Source: Pantoea agglomerans NBRC 102470
Lineage (GTDB): Bacteria; Pseudomonadota; Gammaproteobacteria; Enterobacterales; Enterobacteriaceae
NCBI RefSeq assembly: GCF_001598475.1
Contig: NZ_BCZA01000012.1
Span: forward strand, 62,001-126,000
Length of the DNA stretch: 64,000 bases
Direction: 5' to 3'
Below, in pieces: positions 1-9,829 of the stretch. The notes beneath the pieces are model-generated. The model saw nothing but the letters and a program-made list of their open reading frames with translations. It was not told the DNA's origin and searched no databases. How positions within the stretch are numbered: position 1 is the first letter of the stretch; every line of letters starts with the position of its first letter. The position numbers and the translations under genes are program-made.

Positions 1-1
1 T

Positions 2-178
2 TACAGCATTCGCCTTGAAGTGGATGGCGGCGTGAAGATCGACAATATTGGCCAGATCGCTGCCGCCGGTGCCGACATGTTTGTCGCCGGTTCCGCGATC
101 TTCGGTCACCCTGACTATAAAAAAGTGATCGATGATATGCGCAACGAACTGGAGAAGGCCAATGGCTCATTTCACTGA
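2..178 (+). CDS. rpe: Ribulose-phosphate 3-epimerase, C-terminal fragment
   Basis: Only the last 58 residues are in the window; the gene begins before base 1. The fragment contains the VDGGV motif of the phosphate-binding part of the (beta/alpha)8 barrel and the later GSAIF segment typical of Rpe. The enzyme interconverts ribulose 5-phosphate and xylulose 5-phosphate in the pentose phosphate pathway. Its stop at 176-178 lies inside the start of gph, so the two are translationally coupled, as in the E. coli dam-rpe-gph-trpS operon. Partial because of the window edge, not degraded. Confidence 0.93.
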   Translation, partial: YSIRLEVDGGVKIDNIGQIAAAGADMFVAGSAIFGHPDYKKVIDDMRNELEKANGSFH

Positions 179-839
179 TATTCGTGCGCTGGCGTTTGAT
201 CTCGATGGGACACTGGTGGATAGCGCACCCGGCCTGGCCGATGCGATTGACCGCACGCTGAACGACCTCCGTCTGCCGCAGGCGGGCCTTGAGCGTGTCT
301 CAACCTGGATTGGCAACGGCGCGGATATCATGATGGCCCGCGCGCTGACCTTCGCGCTGGGCCGTGAGCCGCAGCCGGAAGAGCAGCGTGATGCGCGGGC
401 GCTGTTTGACCGACATTATGCCGATACCGTGGATGCGGGCAGTACGCTGTTTCCACAGGTAAAGCAGACGCTGGCCGCCTTAAAGGCCGCCGGGCTGCCG
501 ATGGCGATAGTCACCAACAAGCCGACGCCGTTTGTGGCACCGCTGCTGGAGTCGCTTGGCATTGCTGATGCGTTTTCGCTGATTATCGGTGGCGACGATG
601 TGCCGGTTAAAAAACCGCATCCTGCGGCAATTTTTATGGTGCTGGGCACCTTTGGTGTGTTGCCGAATGAGTTGCTGTTTGTCGGCGACTCACGCAATGA
701 TATCCAGGCGGCACAGGCGGCGGGCGTACCCAATATCGGCATGACCTTTGGCTATAACTATGGCGAGCCGATTGCCACCAGCCAGCCCGATTTAACCCTC
801 GACTCTTTCGACGAACTTTTGCCCGCTCTGGGGCTGTAA
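162..839 (+). CDS. gph: Phosphoglycolate phosphatase
   Basis: HAD-superfamily phosphatase of 225 residues that dephosphorylates 2-phosphoglycolate, a product of repair of oxidised DNA ends. The nucleophile motif DLDGTLVDS starts at Asp13; the conserved Lys-Pro segment (KKPHP) and the [10 protein letters not shown] metal-binding motif follow in order. A longer frame opens at base 132, but the start at 162 ([10 protein letters not shown]) matches the family and overlaps rpe by 17 bases. The protein is somewhat shorter than the 252-residue E. coli enzyme. trpS follows after 16 bases, so rpe-gph-trpS look co-transcribed. Confidence 0.95.
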   Translation: MAHFTDIRALAFDLDGTLVDSAPGLADAIDRTLNDLRLPQAGLERVSTWIGNGADIMMARALTFALGREPQPEEQRDARALFDRHYADTVDAGSTLFPQVKQTLAALKAAGLPMAIVTNKPTPFVAPLLESLGIADAFSLIIGGDDVPVKKPHPAAIFMVLGTFGVLPNELLFVGDSRNDIQAAQAAGVPNIGMTFGYNYGEPIATSQPDLTLDSFDELLPALGL

Positions 840-855
840 ATATCAGGACATAAGT

Positions 856-1857
856 ATGAAACCCATCGTTTTCAGCGGCGCACAGCCGTCCGGCGAACTG
901 ACCATTGGCAACTATATGGGAGCGCTGCGTCAGTGGGTGCAGATGCAGGATGATTTCCACTGCATTTATTGCATCGTTGATCTGCACGCTATCACCGTGC
1001 GTCAGGATCCTGTTGCACTGCGTAAAGCGACGCTGGACACGCTGGCGCTCTATCTGGCCTGTGGTATAGACCCGCAAAAAAGCACCATCTTCGTTCAGTC
1101 GCATGTGCCAGAGCACACGCAGCTGAGCTGGATCCTGAATTGCTATGCCTACTTCGGTGAACTGAGCCGCATGACGCAGTTTAAGGATAAATCAGCGCGT
1201 TACGAAGAGAACATTAACGCCGGTCTGTTCGACTATCCGGTGCTGATGGCGGCTGACATTCTGCTCTATCAGACCCATCAGGTGCCGGTGGGTGAAGATC
1301 AGAAGCAGCATCTGGAGCTGAGCCGCGATATCGCGCACCGCTTCAATACGATCTACGGCGATATCTTCAAAGTACCAGAGCCGTTGATTCCGAAGTCTGG
1401 CGCGCGCGTGATGTCGCTGCTGGAACCGACGAAGAAGATGTCCAAGTCTGACGATAACCGCAATAACGTGATCGGCCTGCTGGAAGATCCGAAAGCGGTC
1501 GTGAAGAAGATTAAACGCGCCGTCACCGATTCTGAAGAGCCGCCAGTGGTGCGCTACGATATCAAAGAGAAAGCAGGCGTCTCTAACCTGCTGGATATTC
1601 TGTCGGGCGTGACCGGTAAAACTATCGCCGAGCTGGAGCAGGAGTTCGAAGGCAAGATGTATGGTCACCTGAAGGGCGCAGTAGCCGATGCTGTGTCGGG
1701 TATGCTCTCTGAGCTGCAGGAGCGTTATCACAGCTTCCGCAACGATGAAGCACTGCTGGAGCAGGTGATGCGTGATGGCGCGGCCAAAGCACGCGCACAG
1801 GCGCAGGAAACGCTGAAGAAGGTGTATCAGGCGGTAGGCTTTGTCGCGATGCCGTAA
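856..1857 (+). CDS. trpS: Tryptophanyl-tRNA synthetase
   Basis: Class I aminoacyl-tRNA synthetase of 333 residues that charges tRNA-Trp in the cytoplasm. The HIGH-type motif is seen as TIGNYMGAL near residue 17 (after QPSGE), and the KMSKS loop is present intact near residue 195. Length is within one residue of the E. coli enzyme. The start ATG follows gph by 16 bases and a GGACA-like Shine-Dalgarno. A strong terminator follows directly, so trpS is the last gene of the rpe-gph-trpS transcript. Confidence 0.97.
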   Translation: MKPIVFSGAQPSGELTIGNYMGALRQWVQMQDDFHCIYCIVDLHAITVRQDPVALRKATLDTLALYLACGIDPQKSTIFVQSHVPEHTQLSWILNCYAYFGELSRMTQFKDKSARYEENINAGLFDYPVLMAADILLYQTHQVPVGEDQKQHLELSRDIAHRFNTIYGDIFKVPEPLIPKSGARVMSLLEPTKKMSKSDDNRNNVIGLLEDPKAVVKKIKRAVTDSEEPPVVRYDIKEKAGVSNLLDILSGVTGKTIAELEQEFEGKMYGHLKGAVADAVSGMLSELQERYHSFRNDEALLEQVMRDGAAKARAQAQETLKKVYQAVGFVAMP

Positions 1858-1877
1858 TGGCTGAGCAGACAACCAGG

Positions 1878-1905
1878 ACGGCGGGCATTGTGCCCGCCGT
1901 TTTTA
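1878..1905 (+). terminator. Intrinsic terminator after trpS
   Basis: A perfect 10-bp stem (1878-1887 with 1891-1900) with a 3-base loop, followed by TTTTA. It lies between the convergent trpS and cysG genes and ends the rpe-gph-trpS transcript. Confidence 0.88.
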
Positions 1906-1915
1906 TTTGCCGGAC

Positions 1916-3280
1916 TCAGAACCAGCGCAGGCTGTCACGCAGACTTACCACGCTGCCGATGATCATCAGGCTGGGACTGGTCACCTGACCGGCTAACGCT
2001 TCCAGCTCGCTCAGTGTCCCGGTGACCACGCGTTGACGCGTAGTGGTGCCGTTTTCCACCAGCGCCACCGGCATATCGCTGCGCATACCGTGCTTTATCA
2101 GCTGCTGCTGAATCTCTCCGGCCTGCGTGAGCCCCATATAAAAGACCAGCGTCTGCTGTTCCGCCGCCAGCGTCTGCCAGGCGAGCGAGCCCTCTTTCTG
2201 CAGATGTCCGGTAACCAGTCTGACGCTCTGCGCATGATCGCGGTGGGTCAGGGGAATACCGCTGTAAGCCGCACAGCCCGATGCGGCGGTGATCCCCGGC
2301 ACCACGCTGAACGGAATCTGCCGCTGCGCCAGCGCTTCCAGCTCTTCACCGCCGCGACCAAAGATAAAGGGATCGCCGCCTTTCAGCCGCACGACCCGTT
2401 TTCCACGCTGCGCCTGTTCGCAGAGCAGCTGGTTGATCTCATCCTGCGGTACGCAGTGATGTCCGGCGCGTTTCCCGACAAAAATGCGCTCGGCATCGCG
2501 GCGCACCAGATTCAGGATCTCATCGGAGACCAGCCGGTCATAGACGATGACGTCTGCCTGCTGGATCAGCTGTAAGCCTTTAAGGGTCAGTAATCCGGCA
2601 TCACCCGGACCGGCACCGACCAGCGCCACTTCACCCTGTTGGCGAAGGTCAGCGTTAAAGAGCTGGTCGGTAATCTGCTCCGCGCGTTCACTGTCGCCGT
2701 TGGCCAGCGTCTGGGCCAGCCGCTCGCTGTTAAAGAAGCGTTCCCAGAAGTGGCGGCGGGCACTGACAGAGCTGAATTGCTGTTTCACCCGCGCGCGCAG
2801 AGTGCCTGCCAGCTGAGCCAGCTGGCCAAGGTGTTGCGGCAGCATCGCCTCCAGCTTCTCCCGCAACAGGCGCGCCAGTACCGGCGCGCGTCCACCGGAA
2901 GAGACGGCGACCATCAGCGGGGAACGATCGATAATCGACGGCATAATGGCGCTGGCCTGCTGCGGCGCATCCACCAGATTGCAGAAGATCTGCTGTTTTT
3001 CGGCGGCTTCAGCCACCTGCTGATTAACCGCATCATCGCTGGTCGCGGCGACCACCAGCCAGCAGCCGGTGAGCCAGTGCGGATCAAACGCCCCTGGCAG
3101 CAGCGTGATGGTTTCCTGCTGCGCCCATTGCCGGAAGGCGGGGGAGAAATCAAGGGCACCGACCAGCAGCTCGGCGCCGGCCTCCAGCAGCAGGCGGGCT
3201 TTCCGCTCAGCCACGTCACCTGCGCCGACCAGCAGGCAGCGTCGGCCCTGCAGGCGGCAGAACAAGGGGAAGTAGTCCAT
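1916..3280 (-). CDS. cysG: Siroheme synthase (uroporphyrinogen III methyltransferase / precorrin-2 dehydrogenase / sirohydrochlorin ferrochelatase)
   Basis: Multifunctional enzyme of 454 residues that makes siroheme from uroporphyrinogen III, the cofactor of NirB and of sulfite reductase. The N-terminal CysG(B) half has the NAD-binding [11 protein letters not shown] segment near residue 18 and the catalytic-region [11 protein letters not shown]; the C-terminal SAM-dependent methyltransferase half begins near [15 protein letters not shown] (about residue 216) and contains [14 protein letters not shown] and VVPGITAA. It lies downstream of nirBD on the same strand, so cofactor and enzyme genes stay together, but a terminator-like hairpin sits just before its start. 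Confidence 0.97.
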   Translation of the reverse strand: MDYFPLFCRLQGRRCLLVGAGDVAERKARLLLEAGAELLVGALDFSPAFRQWAQQETITLLPGAFDPHWLTGCWLVVAATSDDAVNQQVAEAAEKQQIFCNLVDAPQQASAIMPSIIDRSPLMVAVSSGGRAPVLARLLREKLEAMLPQHLGQLAQLAGTLRARVKQQFSSVSARRHFWERFFNSERLAQTLANGDSERAEQITDQLFNADLRQQGEVALVGAGPGDAGLLTLKGLQLIQQADVIVYDRLVSDEILNLVRRDAERIFVGKRAGHHCVPQDEINQLLCEQAQRGKRVVRLKGGDPFIFGRGGEELEALAQRQIPFSVVPGITAASGCAAYSGIPLTHRDHAQSVRLVTGHLQKEGSLAWQTLAAEQQTLVFYMGLTQAGEIQQQLIKHGMRSDMPVALVENGTTTRQRVVTGTLSELEALAGQVTSPSLMIIGSVVSLRDSLRWF

Positions 3281-3291
3281 CAGACGTCCTT

Positions 3292-3314
3292 AAAAAAGCC
3301 CGCGGAGGCGGGCT
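3292..3314 (-). terminator. Terminator-like hairpin between nirD and cysG
   Basis: Read on the minus strand: a 7-bp GC stem (3297-3303 with 3308-3314), 4-base loop, then six T. The end of the T run merges into the AAGGA Shine-Dalgarno of cysG. It could end nirBD transcription or act as an attenuator that lowers cysG expression from the nir promoter. In E. coli nirC lies at this point; here nirC is absent. Confidence 0.75.
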
Positions 3315-3325
3315 GTTGACGGGAG

Positions 3326-3652
3326 TTACAGGCAGACTTCAACCTGTCCGGCATTGACCCGCACCGGCCAGGCCGCCACGGAGCGCGTTTCATCCTCCAT
3401 GCAGTAGCCATCGCTAAGACGGAAACGCTGCTTTTTCAGCGGGCTGGCAACCCAGAGCGCATCCTGATGTTCAGCAATAATGCCGCGTGACAGCACGCTG
3501 GCATCGGCAAAGGGATCGATATTGCTGATGGCATAGAGCTGCTCATCGTTGCGGGGACGGAAGATAGCAACCTGCTGGCCTTTGACCAGCGCGCAGACGC
3601 CCGTAGCGGGCAGGATCTGCGTCAGCGGGCACACCGGATTCCACTGGCTCAT
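3326..3652 (-). CDS. nirD: Nitrite reductase (NADH) small subunit
   Basis: 108-residue small subunit of the cytoplasmic assimilatory/detoxifying NADH-nitrite reductase. It has a Rieske-like fold in this family but lacks the Cys/His cluster ligands, as expected for NirD. Its ATG overlaps the nirB stop by 4 bases, indicating translational coupling and 1:1 synthesis. The length matches the E. coli protein (108). Confidence 0.96.
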   Translation of the reverse strand: MSQWNPVCPLTQILPATGVCALVKGQQVAIFRPRNDEQLYAISNIDPFADASVLSRGIIAEHQDALWVASPLKKQRFRLSDGYCMEDETRSVAAWPVRVNAGQVEVCL

Positions 3653-6189
3653 GATTCGGTCTCCTCAATCAGGGTCACGGCAATGCGTTCATCGGCGCGT
3701 GCCGGGCGGTGCTGGTCGCGCTCCGCGACCCGCTGCACGCCAGGATCGCGTTGCGGCGAGTTGATAAAGTGGGCAAAGCGCGTCAGGTGATCCTTATCTT
3801 CCAGCGTCGCTTTCCATTCACAGCTGACGCTGGCGCGCAGTGCGGCCAGCTGCTGCTCCATCTGGCCGTTGAGGCCAAGTTTGTCATCCACAATCACCTT
3901 ACGCAGATAGTCGATGCCGCCTTCCAGACTCTCCAGCCACAGCGAGGTGCGCTGCAGTTTGTCGGCGGTGCGGATATAGAACATCATGAAACGGTCGAGA
4001 TAGGTGATCAGCGTCTGCTGATCGAGATCGGCCGCCAGCAGATCGCCATGGCGCGGCTTCATGCCGCCGTTGCCGCAGACGTAAAGGTTCCACCCTTTTT
4101 CCGTCGCGATAATGCCGACATCTTTGCCCTGTGCTTCTGCACATTCACGGGTGCAGCCAGAGACGCCAAACTTCATCTTGTGCGGCGTACGGATGCCTTT
4201 GTAGCGGTTCTCCAGCATCACGCCGAAGCCGAGGCTGTCACCCACGCCATAACGGCACCAGGCGCTGCCAACGCAGGTTTTCGCCATCCGCAGCGCCTTG
4301 GCGTAGGCCTGGCCGGTTTCGAATCCGGCGTCGATCAGCTGTGACCAGATAGCGGGCAGATCGTCTTTCTGCGCGCCAAACAGACCGATGCGCTGAGAGC
4401 CGGTAATTTTGGTGTAGAGCTGATAGCGCTCGGCGATCTCGCCAATCACTTTCAGTCCCTGGGGCGTGATTTCACCGCCGGGCGAGCGCGGGATCACCGA
4501 GTAGGTGCCATCTTTCTGGATGTTACCAAGGTAGAGGTCGTTGCTGTCCTGCAACGGCGCGTGCTGGGGCTTGAGCACATACTCATTCCAGCAGGAGGCG
4601 AGCAGTGAGCCAACCACCGGCTTGCACACTTCACAGCCGTAACCCTGACCATAGCGGGCCAGCAGTTCGTCAAAGGTTTTAATCTCCTCTACCTGAATCA
4701 GGTGATAAAGCTCCTGGCGTGACCAGGCGAAGTGGGCGCAAAGATGGTTATTGACCTCAATGCCCTGACGGCTGAGTTCACTGTTGAGAACCTGGGTGAT
4801 CAGTGGAATACAGCCGCCGCAACCGGTGCCGGCACGGGTGCTGCTTTTCAGTGCTGCCACGGTATGACAGCCACCCTGAACCGCCTTAATGATGTCGCCT
4901 TTACTGACGTCAAAACAGGAGCAGATTTGTGCGGTATCAGGCAGAGAATCGACGCCGATGGCCGGTTTATCCCCGCTGCCGGCTGGCAGAATCAGTGCTT
5001 CCGGATTAGCAGGCAGCGGAATAGCATTCAGCACCAGCTGCAGCAGGTTGCCATAGTCGCTGGTGTCGCCCACCAGGACGGCACCCAGCAGGGTTTTCTG
5101 ATCTTCGCTGATAATCAGGCGCTTGTAGATCGATTTGCTCTCATCCAGCCAGACCACGCTGCGAGCGCCTGGCGTGGTGCCGCGCGCATCGCCAATGCCG
5201 CCAACATCAACACCCAGCAGCTTCAGTTTGGCGCTCATGTCCGCGCCGGTAAACGCATTGTCGCGGCCCAGCAGATGGTCGCTGGCGACCTGGGCCATTT
5301 TGTAACCCGGCGCTACCAGGCCATAGACACGATTCTGCCAGGCAGCGCACTCACCGATAGCGTAGATAGTGGGATCGCTGGTCCGGCACTGGTCATCAAT
5401 GGCGATGCCGCCGCGCGGCCCCAGTGCTAATCCACACTGCTTCGCCAGTTTGTCCTGCGGGCGAATGCCGGTGGAGAAGACGATGAAATCGACCTCCAGC
5501 GCGCTGCCATCAGCAAACTGCAGCGTTTTGCCGCCTTGCTCGTGATGCACAATCTGTTGGGTGTTTTTACCGGTGTGGACCCGTACACCCATCTGCTCAA
5601 TCTTGCGACGAAGCTGCTCACCGCCTTGCTGATCTAACTGCTCCGCCATCAGCACCGGCGCAAATTCAATGACGTGGGTTTCAATGCCCAGATTTTTCAG
5701 TGCGCCCGCCGCTTCCAGCCCCAGCAGGCCGCCGCCAATCACCGCGCCGCGTTTGCTGCGGCGCGAACAGGCTTCGATGGCGTTGAGATCTTCGATGGTG
5801 CGATAGACAAAGCAGTCGCTGCCTTCAGCACCGTTAATTGGCGGGATCCACGGATAAGAGCCGGTGGCAAAAATCAGCGTATCGTAATGCACTGCGCGAC
5901 CGGTACTGGAGTGGATGAGTTTCTCATCACGATTAATGGTGATGGCGCGTTCACCCAGCAGCAGATTGACCTGATGTTTGTCGTAATAGCCTTCACGAAC
6001 CAGCGACAATTCTTCAGCGGTGTGATGGGAAAAGTAGGCGGACAGGTGGACACGATCATAGGCGACGCGGGGTTCTTCACAAAAGACGGTCAGCGAAAAC
6101 TGGTCAGGTTCCGCTTTCTCTAGTAATTCTTCTATGAAGCGGTGGCCGACCATGCCGTTACCGATAACGACGACATTGTGCTTGCTCAT
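3649..6189 (-). CDS. nirB: Nitrite reductase (NADH) large subunit
   Basis: 846-residue flavoprotein that reduces nitrite to ammonium with NADH. In order: the N-terminal FAD domain (VVIGNGMVGHRF), an NAD-binding Rossmann motif (IGGGLLGLEAAG near residue 150), a BFD-type [2Fe-2S] segment (CSCFD with CGGC), and the siroheme/[4Fe-4S] ligands CVGSAWC and CTREC near residues 640-690. The frame extends 18 codons upstream, but the start at 6189 (MSKHNVVVIG) matches the family. It is driven by a FNR/NarL-type promoter immediately upstream. Confidence 0.97.
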   Translation of the reverse strand: MSKHNVVVIGNGMVGHRFIEELLEKAEPDQFSLTVFCEEPRVAYDRVHLSAYFSHHTAEELSLVREGYYDKHQVNLLLGERAITINRDEKLIHSSTGRAVHYDTLIFATGSYPWIPPINGAEGSDCFVYRTIEDLNAIEACSRRSKRGAVIGGGLLGLEAAGALKNLGIETHVIEFAPVLMAEQLDQQGGEQLRRKIEQMGVRVHTGKNTQQIVHHEQGGKTLQFADGSALEVDFIVFSTGIRPQDKLAKQCGLALGPRGGIAIDDQCRTSDPTIYAIGECAAWQNRVYGLVAPGYKMAQVASDHLLGRDNAFTGADMSAKLKLLGVDVGGIGDARGTTPGARSVVWLDESKSIYKRLIISEDQKTLLGAVLVGDTSDYGNLLQLVLNAIPLPANPEALILPAGSGDKPAIGVDSLPDTAQICSCFDVSKGDIIKAVQGGCHTVAALKSSTRAGTGCGGCIPLITQVLNSELSRQGIEVNNHLCAHFAWSRQELYHLIQVEEIKTFDELLARYGQGYGCEVCKPVVGSLLASCWNEYVLKPQHAPLQDSNDLYLGNIQKDGTYSVIPRSPGGEITPQGLKVIGEIAERYQLYTKITGSQRIGLFGAQKDDLPAIWSQLIDAGFETGQAYAKALRMAKTCVGSAWCRYGVGDSLGFGVMLENRYKGIRTPHKMKFGVSGCTRECAEAQGKDVGIIATEKGWNLYVCGNGGMKPRHGDLLAADLDQQTLITYLDRFMMFYIRTADKLQRTSLWLESLEGGIDYLRKVIVDDKLGLNGQMEQQLAALRASVSCEWKATLEDKDHLTRFAHFINSPQRDPGVQRVAERDQHRPARADERIAVTLIEETES

Positions 6190-6212
6190 TTTTGCCTCAA
6201 ATTTGCGATATC

Positions 6213-6289
6213 TGCGGCTACAATAGCGCGCCGTTTCTGGCACTTATTGATATACATCAACCACGACGCCATATACCCATTAAGAGGTA
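6213..6289 (-). promoter_or_regulatory. nirB promoter with FNR and NarL/NarP sites
   Basis: A perfect FNR consensus TTGAT-N4-ATCAA lies at 6247-6260. A 7-2-7 inverted NarL/NarP site lies at 6274-6289 (heptamers TACCCAT and, on the other strand, TACCTCT, both fitting TACYNMT). Their centres are 28 bp apart, the same spacing as in E. coli nirB (-41.5 and -69.5). A minus-strand -10 TATTGT lies at 6220-6225, giving a start near 6212. This predicts anaerobic induction by FNR and activation by nitrate/nitrite. Confidence 0.85.
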
Positions 6290-6406
6290 TATGGTTGATT
6301 TAAAATAATTTTTTCTGGTGCGGCTAACCCGCTGATTATTCGGGCTTGCGGCGGGTCACCTGAATCGTGTTAGTTTTAAAACACAAAACCGGAAAAGGAG
6401 TCGGCA

Positions 6407-7684
6407 ATGATGTCACCTAAGTGGATCAATAACGTGCGTTTACCCTGGCGGGATGGGTTATGGCAGATCGCCATCGCCGATGGCAAAATTGCCCGGCTCT
6501 CAGCCCAGCCGCAGCACGCTTCACCGGCGGATGAATCGCTGGACGGCGAGGGTGGCTTAGCCTGCGCGCCTTTTATTGAGCCGCATATTCATCTGGATAC
6601 GACTCAGACCGCTGGCGAACCCGCCTGGAACCAGTCCGGTACGCTGTTTGAAGGCATTGAGCGCTGGGCTGAACGCAAAGCCATGCTCAGTCATGAAGAT
6701 GTTAAGCGGCGGGCGATGCAGACGCTGAAGTGGCAGATTGCCAACGGCATTCAGTTTGTCCGTACTCATGTTGACGTTTCTGACCCGTCACTGACGGCGC
6801 TTAAAGCGATGCTGGAGTTGAAGGCGGAGATGGCGCCGTGGATCACTATCCAGATTGTTGCTTTTCCCCAGGAGGGTATTCTCTCTTATCCCAACGGTGA
6901 AGCGCTGCTGGAGGAGGCATTGCGGCTGGGCGCGGATGTGGTCGGCGCGATCCCGCATTACGAATTCACCCGTGAATATGGCGTTGAGTCGCTGCATAAA
7001 ACCTTTGCGCTGGCTAACCGCTACGATCGGTTGATCGATGTTCACTGCGATGAGATCGATGATGAACAGTCGCGCTTTGTGGAGACCGTGGCGGCGCTGG
7101 CGCATCGCGATGGCAACGGCGCGCGCGTGACGGCCAGTCATACCACCGCGATGCACTCTTACAATGGCGCATATACCTCACGACTGTTTCGACTGCTTAA
7201 GCTGTCGGGCATTAATTTTGTCGCGAATCCGCTGGTCAATATTCACCTGCAGGGCCGCTTTGATACCTACCCTAAGCGGCGCGGCATTACGCGGGTGAAA
7301 GAGATGCTGGAGGCGGAGATTAACGTCTGTTTCGGCCACGACGATGTGTTCGATCCCTGGTATCCGCTGGGTACCGCCAGCATGCTGCAGGTGCTGCATA
7401 TGGGCTTACACGTCTGTCAGTTGATGGGCTATGAGCAGATTGATGCGGGTCTGGATCTGATTACGCATAACAGCGCGAAGACGCTGCAGCTGTCAGGCTA
7501 TGGCATTCAGACCGGCAACGATGCCAGCCTGATTATTCTGCCGGCAGAGAGTGGTTTTGATGCAGTAAGAAGACAGGTTCCGGTGCGCTACTCACTGCGT
7601 CGCGGCATTGTGGTGGCAGAGACAAAGCCCGCAGAAAGCGAGATTTACTGGCGGGAGCGGGAGCGGATAGACTTCCGGCGTTAA
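6407..7684 (+). CDS. codA: Cytosine deaminase
   Basis: 425-residue amidohydrolase that deaminates cytosine to uracil and ammonia. Metal-site residues are visible as HIH at 60-62, the HCDEIDD motif, SHTTAMH, and the Asp of FGHDDVFDP; together these match the E. coli CodA active site. SD sequence AGGAG is 6 bases before the ATG at 6407; a second ATG directly follows and could also be used. The permease gene codB, which precedes codA in E. coli, is absent. The gene is divergent from nirB and both enzymes release ammonium, so a nitrogen-supply link is possible but unproven. Confidence 0.95.
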   Translation: MMSPKWINNVRLPWRDGLWQIAIADGKIARLSAQPQHASPADESLDGEGGLACAPFIEPHIHLDTTQTAGEPAWNQSGTLFEGIERWAERKAMLSHEDVKRRAMQTLKWQIANGIQFVRTHVDVSDPSLTALKAMLELKAEMAPWITIQIVAFPQEGILSYPNGEALLEEALRLGADVVGAIPHYEFTREYGVESLHKTFALANRYDRLIDVHCDEIDDEQSRFVETVAALAHRDGNGARVTASHTTAMHSYNGAYTSRLFRLLKLSGINFVANPLVNIHLQGRFDTYPKRRGITRVKEMLEAEINVCFGHDDVFDPWYPLGTASMLQVLHMGLHVCQLMGYEQIDAGLDLITHNSAKTLQLSGYGIQTGNDASLIILPAESGFDAVRRQVPVRYSLRRGIVVAETKPAESEIYWRERERIDFRR

Positions 7685-7686
7685 AG

Positions 7687-7712
7687 CAGGGCGGCGATCT
7701 ATCGCCGCCCTG
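7687..7712. terminator. Hairpin between convergent codA and tsgA
   Basis: A 12-bp perfect inverted repeat (7687-7698 with 7701-7712) lies between the two convergent stop codons. Neither side has a long T run, so it may be a weak bidirectional terminator or an mRNA 3'-end stabiliser. Confidence 0.5.
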
Positions 7713-7717
7713 AATGA

Positions 7718-8896
7718 TTAATGCGTAACGTGACCGTGCGAGCGATGTTTAGTGACCAGCCCCAGCAGGACACACATCACAAACACCACCGCGTAGAGGC
7801 CGTTGGCGGTGGCCAGCGCCGTGTGCACGCCGCTCTTCTCAACAATCGGCGCGGTCACCACGAAGGTCAGCATAGTGCCAACGGTGCCGCAGGTCAGAAT
7901 GAAGTTCACCAGTTTCGGTGACGCCACTTTGGTCTGCAGCGAGCCGAGCGTGATGATGGTGGTGTAAATTGCGCTCGAGCTGAAGCCCAACACCATAATG
8001 ATCCACTTCAGCATACTGGCATCCTGGCTGCTGACGAACCAGTACATCAGCACGGTAGCCAGTCCCGCCAGCACCATCAGGATGCGTTGCAGATCGAAGA
8101 AGCGCAGCAGGAAGCTGAAGGCCCACATCCCCACCATATAAGCGGTCCAGAAGCTGCCCACCAGTTGTCCGGCATCATTAATATTCATGCCCATGACTTT
8201 GGTGGCATATTCCGGCACCCAGGAGATAAAGCCAAGCTGGCCCAGAATGTAGCAGAGCGCCGCCACTGCCAGCAGCAGCACGCCCACACCCCATTTTTCT
8301 TTCTCAACTGTCGGGCTGTTTTCAGGCTTACGCAGCACCGGGAACTCGACAAACAGCGTCATGATGAAGATCGCGACGTAGATAAAGCCGATGCAGACGT
8401 AGACCCAGTACCACGGCAGCTGACGCGCCAGCAGAATCCCCGCCAGCACCGGAAACAGCGTGCCCGCCATGCTGAAGAAGGAGTCGGTAAACAGCAGGCG
8501 CGAACCGCGCTGGCGGCCTTCATACATATGGGTGATCAGGAAGGTGCCGATCGACATAGTAATGCCGCTGACCACGCCCAGCACAAACATACAGAGCGAG
8601 AAGACGGTCAGATCGCGGCTGGTCATCAACCCGATTATCGCCAGTACCATCAGGACGAAGCCGAAAATCAGCTGACGCTTCAGTGGCACAATCACCATCA
8701 GCCAGGCGTTCAGGAAAACCGCCGCCAGGATGCCGCTGTTGAGGAAGGTGAAGGTATTACTCATGCTGGAGATGGGGATCTGGAAATCTTTTGCGATATC
8801 GCCCATTACCATGCCGGTAACAATCACCAGCGCGCCGGTAAGCGCGTAGGAGAAGAAGCTTATCCAGGTGAGGCCAATACGATTACGGTTTGTCAT
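7718..8896 (-). CDS. tsgA: TsgA-type major facilitator superfamily transporter
   Basis: 392-residue inner-membrane protein with about 12 hydrophobic segments, recognised as TsgA by the N-terminus [11 protein letters not shown] and blocks such as [27 protein letters not shown] and [14 protein letters not shown]. The substrate is unknown. The frame extends 10 codons upstream, but the start at 8896 matches the E. coli protein. In E. coli tsgA sits directly beside nirB; here codA lies between them. Confidence 0.95.
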   Translation of the reverse strand: MTNRNRIGLTWISFFSYALTGALVIVTGMVMGDIAKDFQIPISSMSNTFTFLNSGILAAVFLNAWLMVIVPLKRQLIFGFVLMVLAIIGLMTSRDLTVFSLCMFVLGVVSGITMSIGTFLITHMYEGRQRGSRLLFTDSFFSMAGTLFPVLAGILLARQLPWYWVYVCIGFIYVAIFIMTLFVEFPVLRKPENSPTVEKEKWGVGVLLLAVAALCYILGQLGFISWVPEYATKVMGMNINDAGQLVGSFWTAYMVGMWAFSFLLRFFDLQRILMVLAGLATVLMYWFVSSQDASMLKWIIMVLGFSSSAIYTTIITLGSLQTKVASPKLVNFILTCGTVGTMLTFVVTAPIVEKSGVHTALATANGLYAVVFVMCVLLGLVTKHRSHGHVTH

Positions 8897-9001
8897 GTTC
8901 TGAACCTGTTGAGAACCGGGTGCCAAAAAGTGTCAGAAAGTGTAAACGGAACCGTGATCTTAATAAACAACCAGTGAAACCAGAGATCCATATTTCATGT
9001 G

Positions 9002-9023
9002 TTGTGTGATTTTAATCACGTAA
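9002..9023. promoter_or_regulatory. Candidate CRP site in the tsgA-ppiA intergenic region
   Basis: TGTGA-N6-TCACG at 9005-9020, one base from the CRP core TGTGA-N6-TCACA, in the divergent region. E. coli ppiA is known to be controlled by cAMP-CRP, so ppiA is the likelier target. Confidence 0.6.
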
Positions 9024-9157
9024 TTGCCGGGGTTTAACGTTTGCTCCCCTCATTTGCTGCCACAGCGTAAATATAGGTAAAACGCTGGCTCCTGGAATAG
9101 AGTCTCTTTACAATCAATCACGTTTTTGTGCCCGCTCTCCCAGGTAAGGAATCTTTC

Positions 9158-9730
9158 ATGTTTAAACGTACTTTAACAGCGGCCATCACCCTGTTAGCGC
9201 TCTCTTCCGTTTCCGCCCAGGCGCTGGCTGCAAAAGGTGACACCCACGTTCTGCTCACCACCTCCGCCGGCAATATCGAACTCGAACTGAATAACCAGAA
9301 AGCGCCGGTTTCTGTGAAAAACTTCGTTGATTACGTCAACAACGGTTTTTACAACAACACCATTTTTCACCGCGTGATCCCGGGCTTTATGGTGCAGGGT
9401 GGGGGCTTCACTACGGACATGCAGCAGAAGCAGACCAACGCGCCGATCAAGAATGAAGCGGATAACGGCCTGCGTAACCTGCGTGGCACGATTTCCATGG
9501 CGCGTACCGCCGATAAAGACAGTGCGACCAGCCAGTTCTTCCTCAACGTCGCGGATAATGCATTCCTCGATCACGGACAGCGCGATTTTGGCTATGCCGT
9601 ATTTGGTAAGATTGTGAAAGGTCAGGATGTGGTTGAAAAAATTTCTCAGGTACCGACCAAAGATGTGGGTCCTTACCAGAATGTTCCATCCAAACCGGTA
9701 GTTATCCTCTCCGCCAAAGTCCTGCCTTAA
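9158..9730 (+). CDS. ppiA: Periplasmic peptidyl-prolyl cis-trans isomerase A (cyclophilin)
   Basis: 190-residue cyclophilin that assists folding at proline bonds in the periplasm. A Sec signal peptide is clear ([17 protein letters not shown], cleavage after AQALA near residue 24). The cyclophilin domain shows [14 protein letters not shown] and the [15 protein letters not shown] segment. The start at 9158 is chosen over the longer frame from 9128 because it gives a proper signal peptide and family length (E. coli 190). Confidence 0.96.
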   Translation: MFKRTLTAAITLLALSSVSAQALAAKGDTHVLLTTSAGNIELELNNQKAPVSVKNFVDYVNNGFYNNTIFHRVIPGFMVQGGGFTTDMQQKQTNAPIKNEADNGLRNLRGTISMARTADKDSATSQFFLNVADNAFLDHGQRDFGYAVFGKIVKGQDVVEKISQVPTKDVGPYQNVPSKPVVILSAKVLP

Positions 9731-9738
9731 GTCCGTTC

Positions 9739-9760
9739 GTCGCCATCTGCGGATGGCGAC
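9739..9760. terminator. Hairpin after ppiA
   Basis: A 9-bp perfect stem with a 4-base loop (9739-9747 with 9752-9760), 8 bases after the ppiA stop. There is no T run, so efficient intrinsic termination is uncertain. Confidence 0.4.
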
Positions 9761-9829
9761 CGCCTGCCGCATCCGGCAAAGCCAGAATTTGCTCTTATAC
9801 TTAGGGCAAAAACCTGAGCAGGAGGCGGC

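Noticed and set aside
2639..3319. Plus-strand ORF of 226 codons opposite cysG
   Set aside because: Antisense to cysG with low-complexity Arg/Gln-rich content and no start context.
8087..8977. Long plus-strand ORF of 296 codons opposite tsgA
   Set aside because: It is antisense to a well-recognised MFS gene, is rich in His/Gln/Asp from complementing hydrophobic codons, and has no ribosome site or family resemblance.
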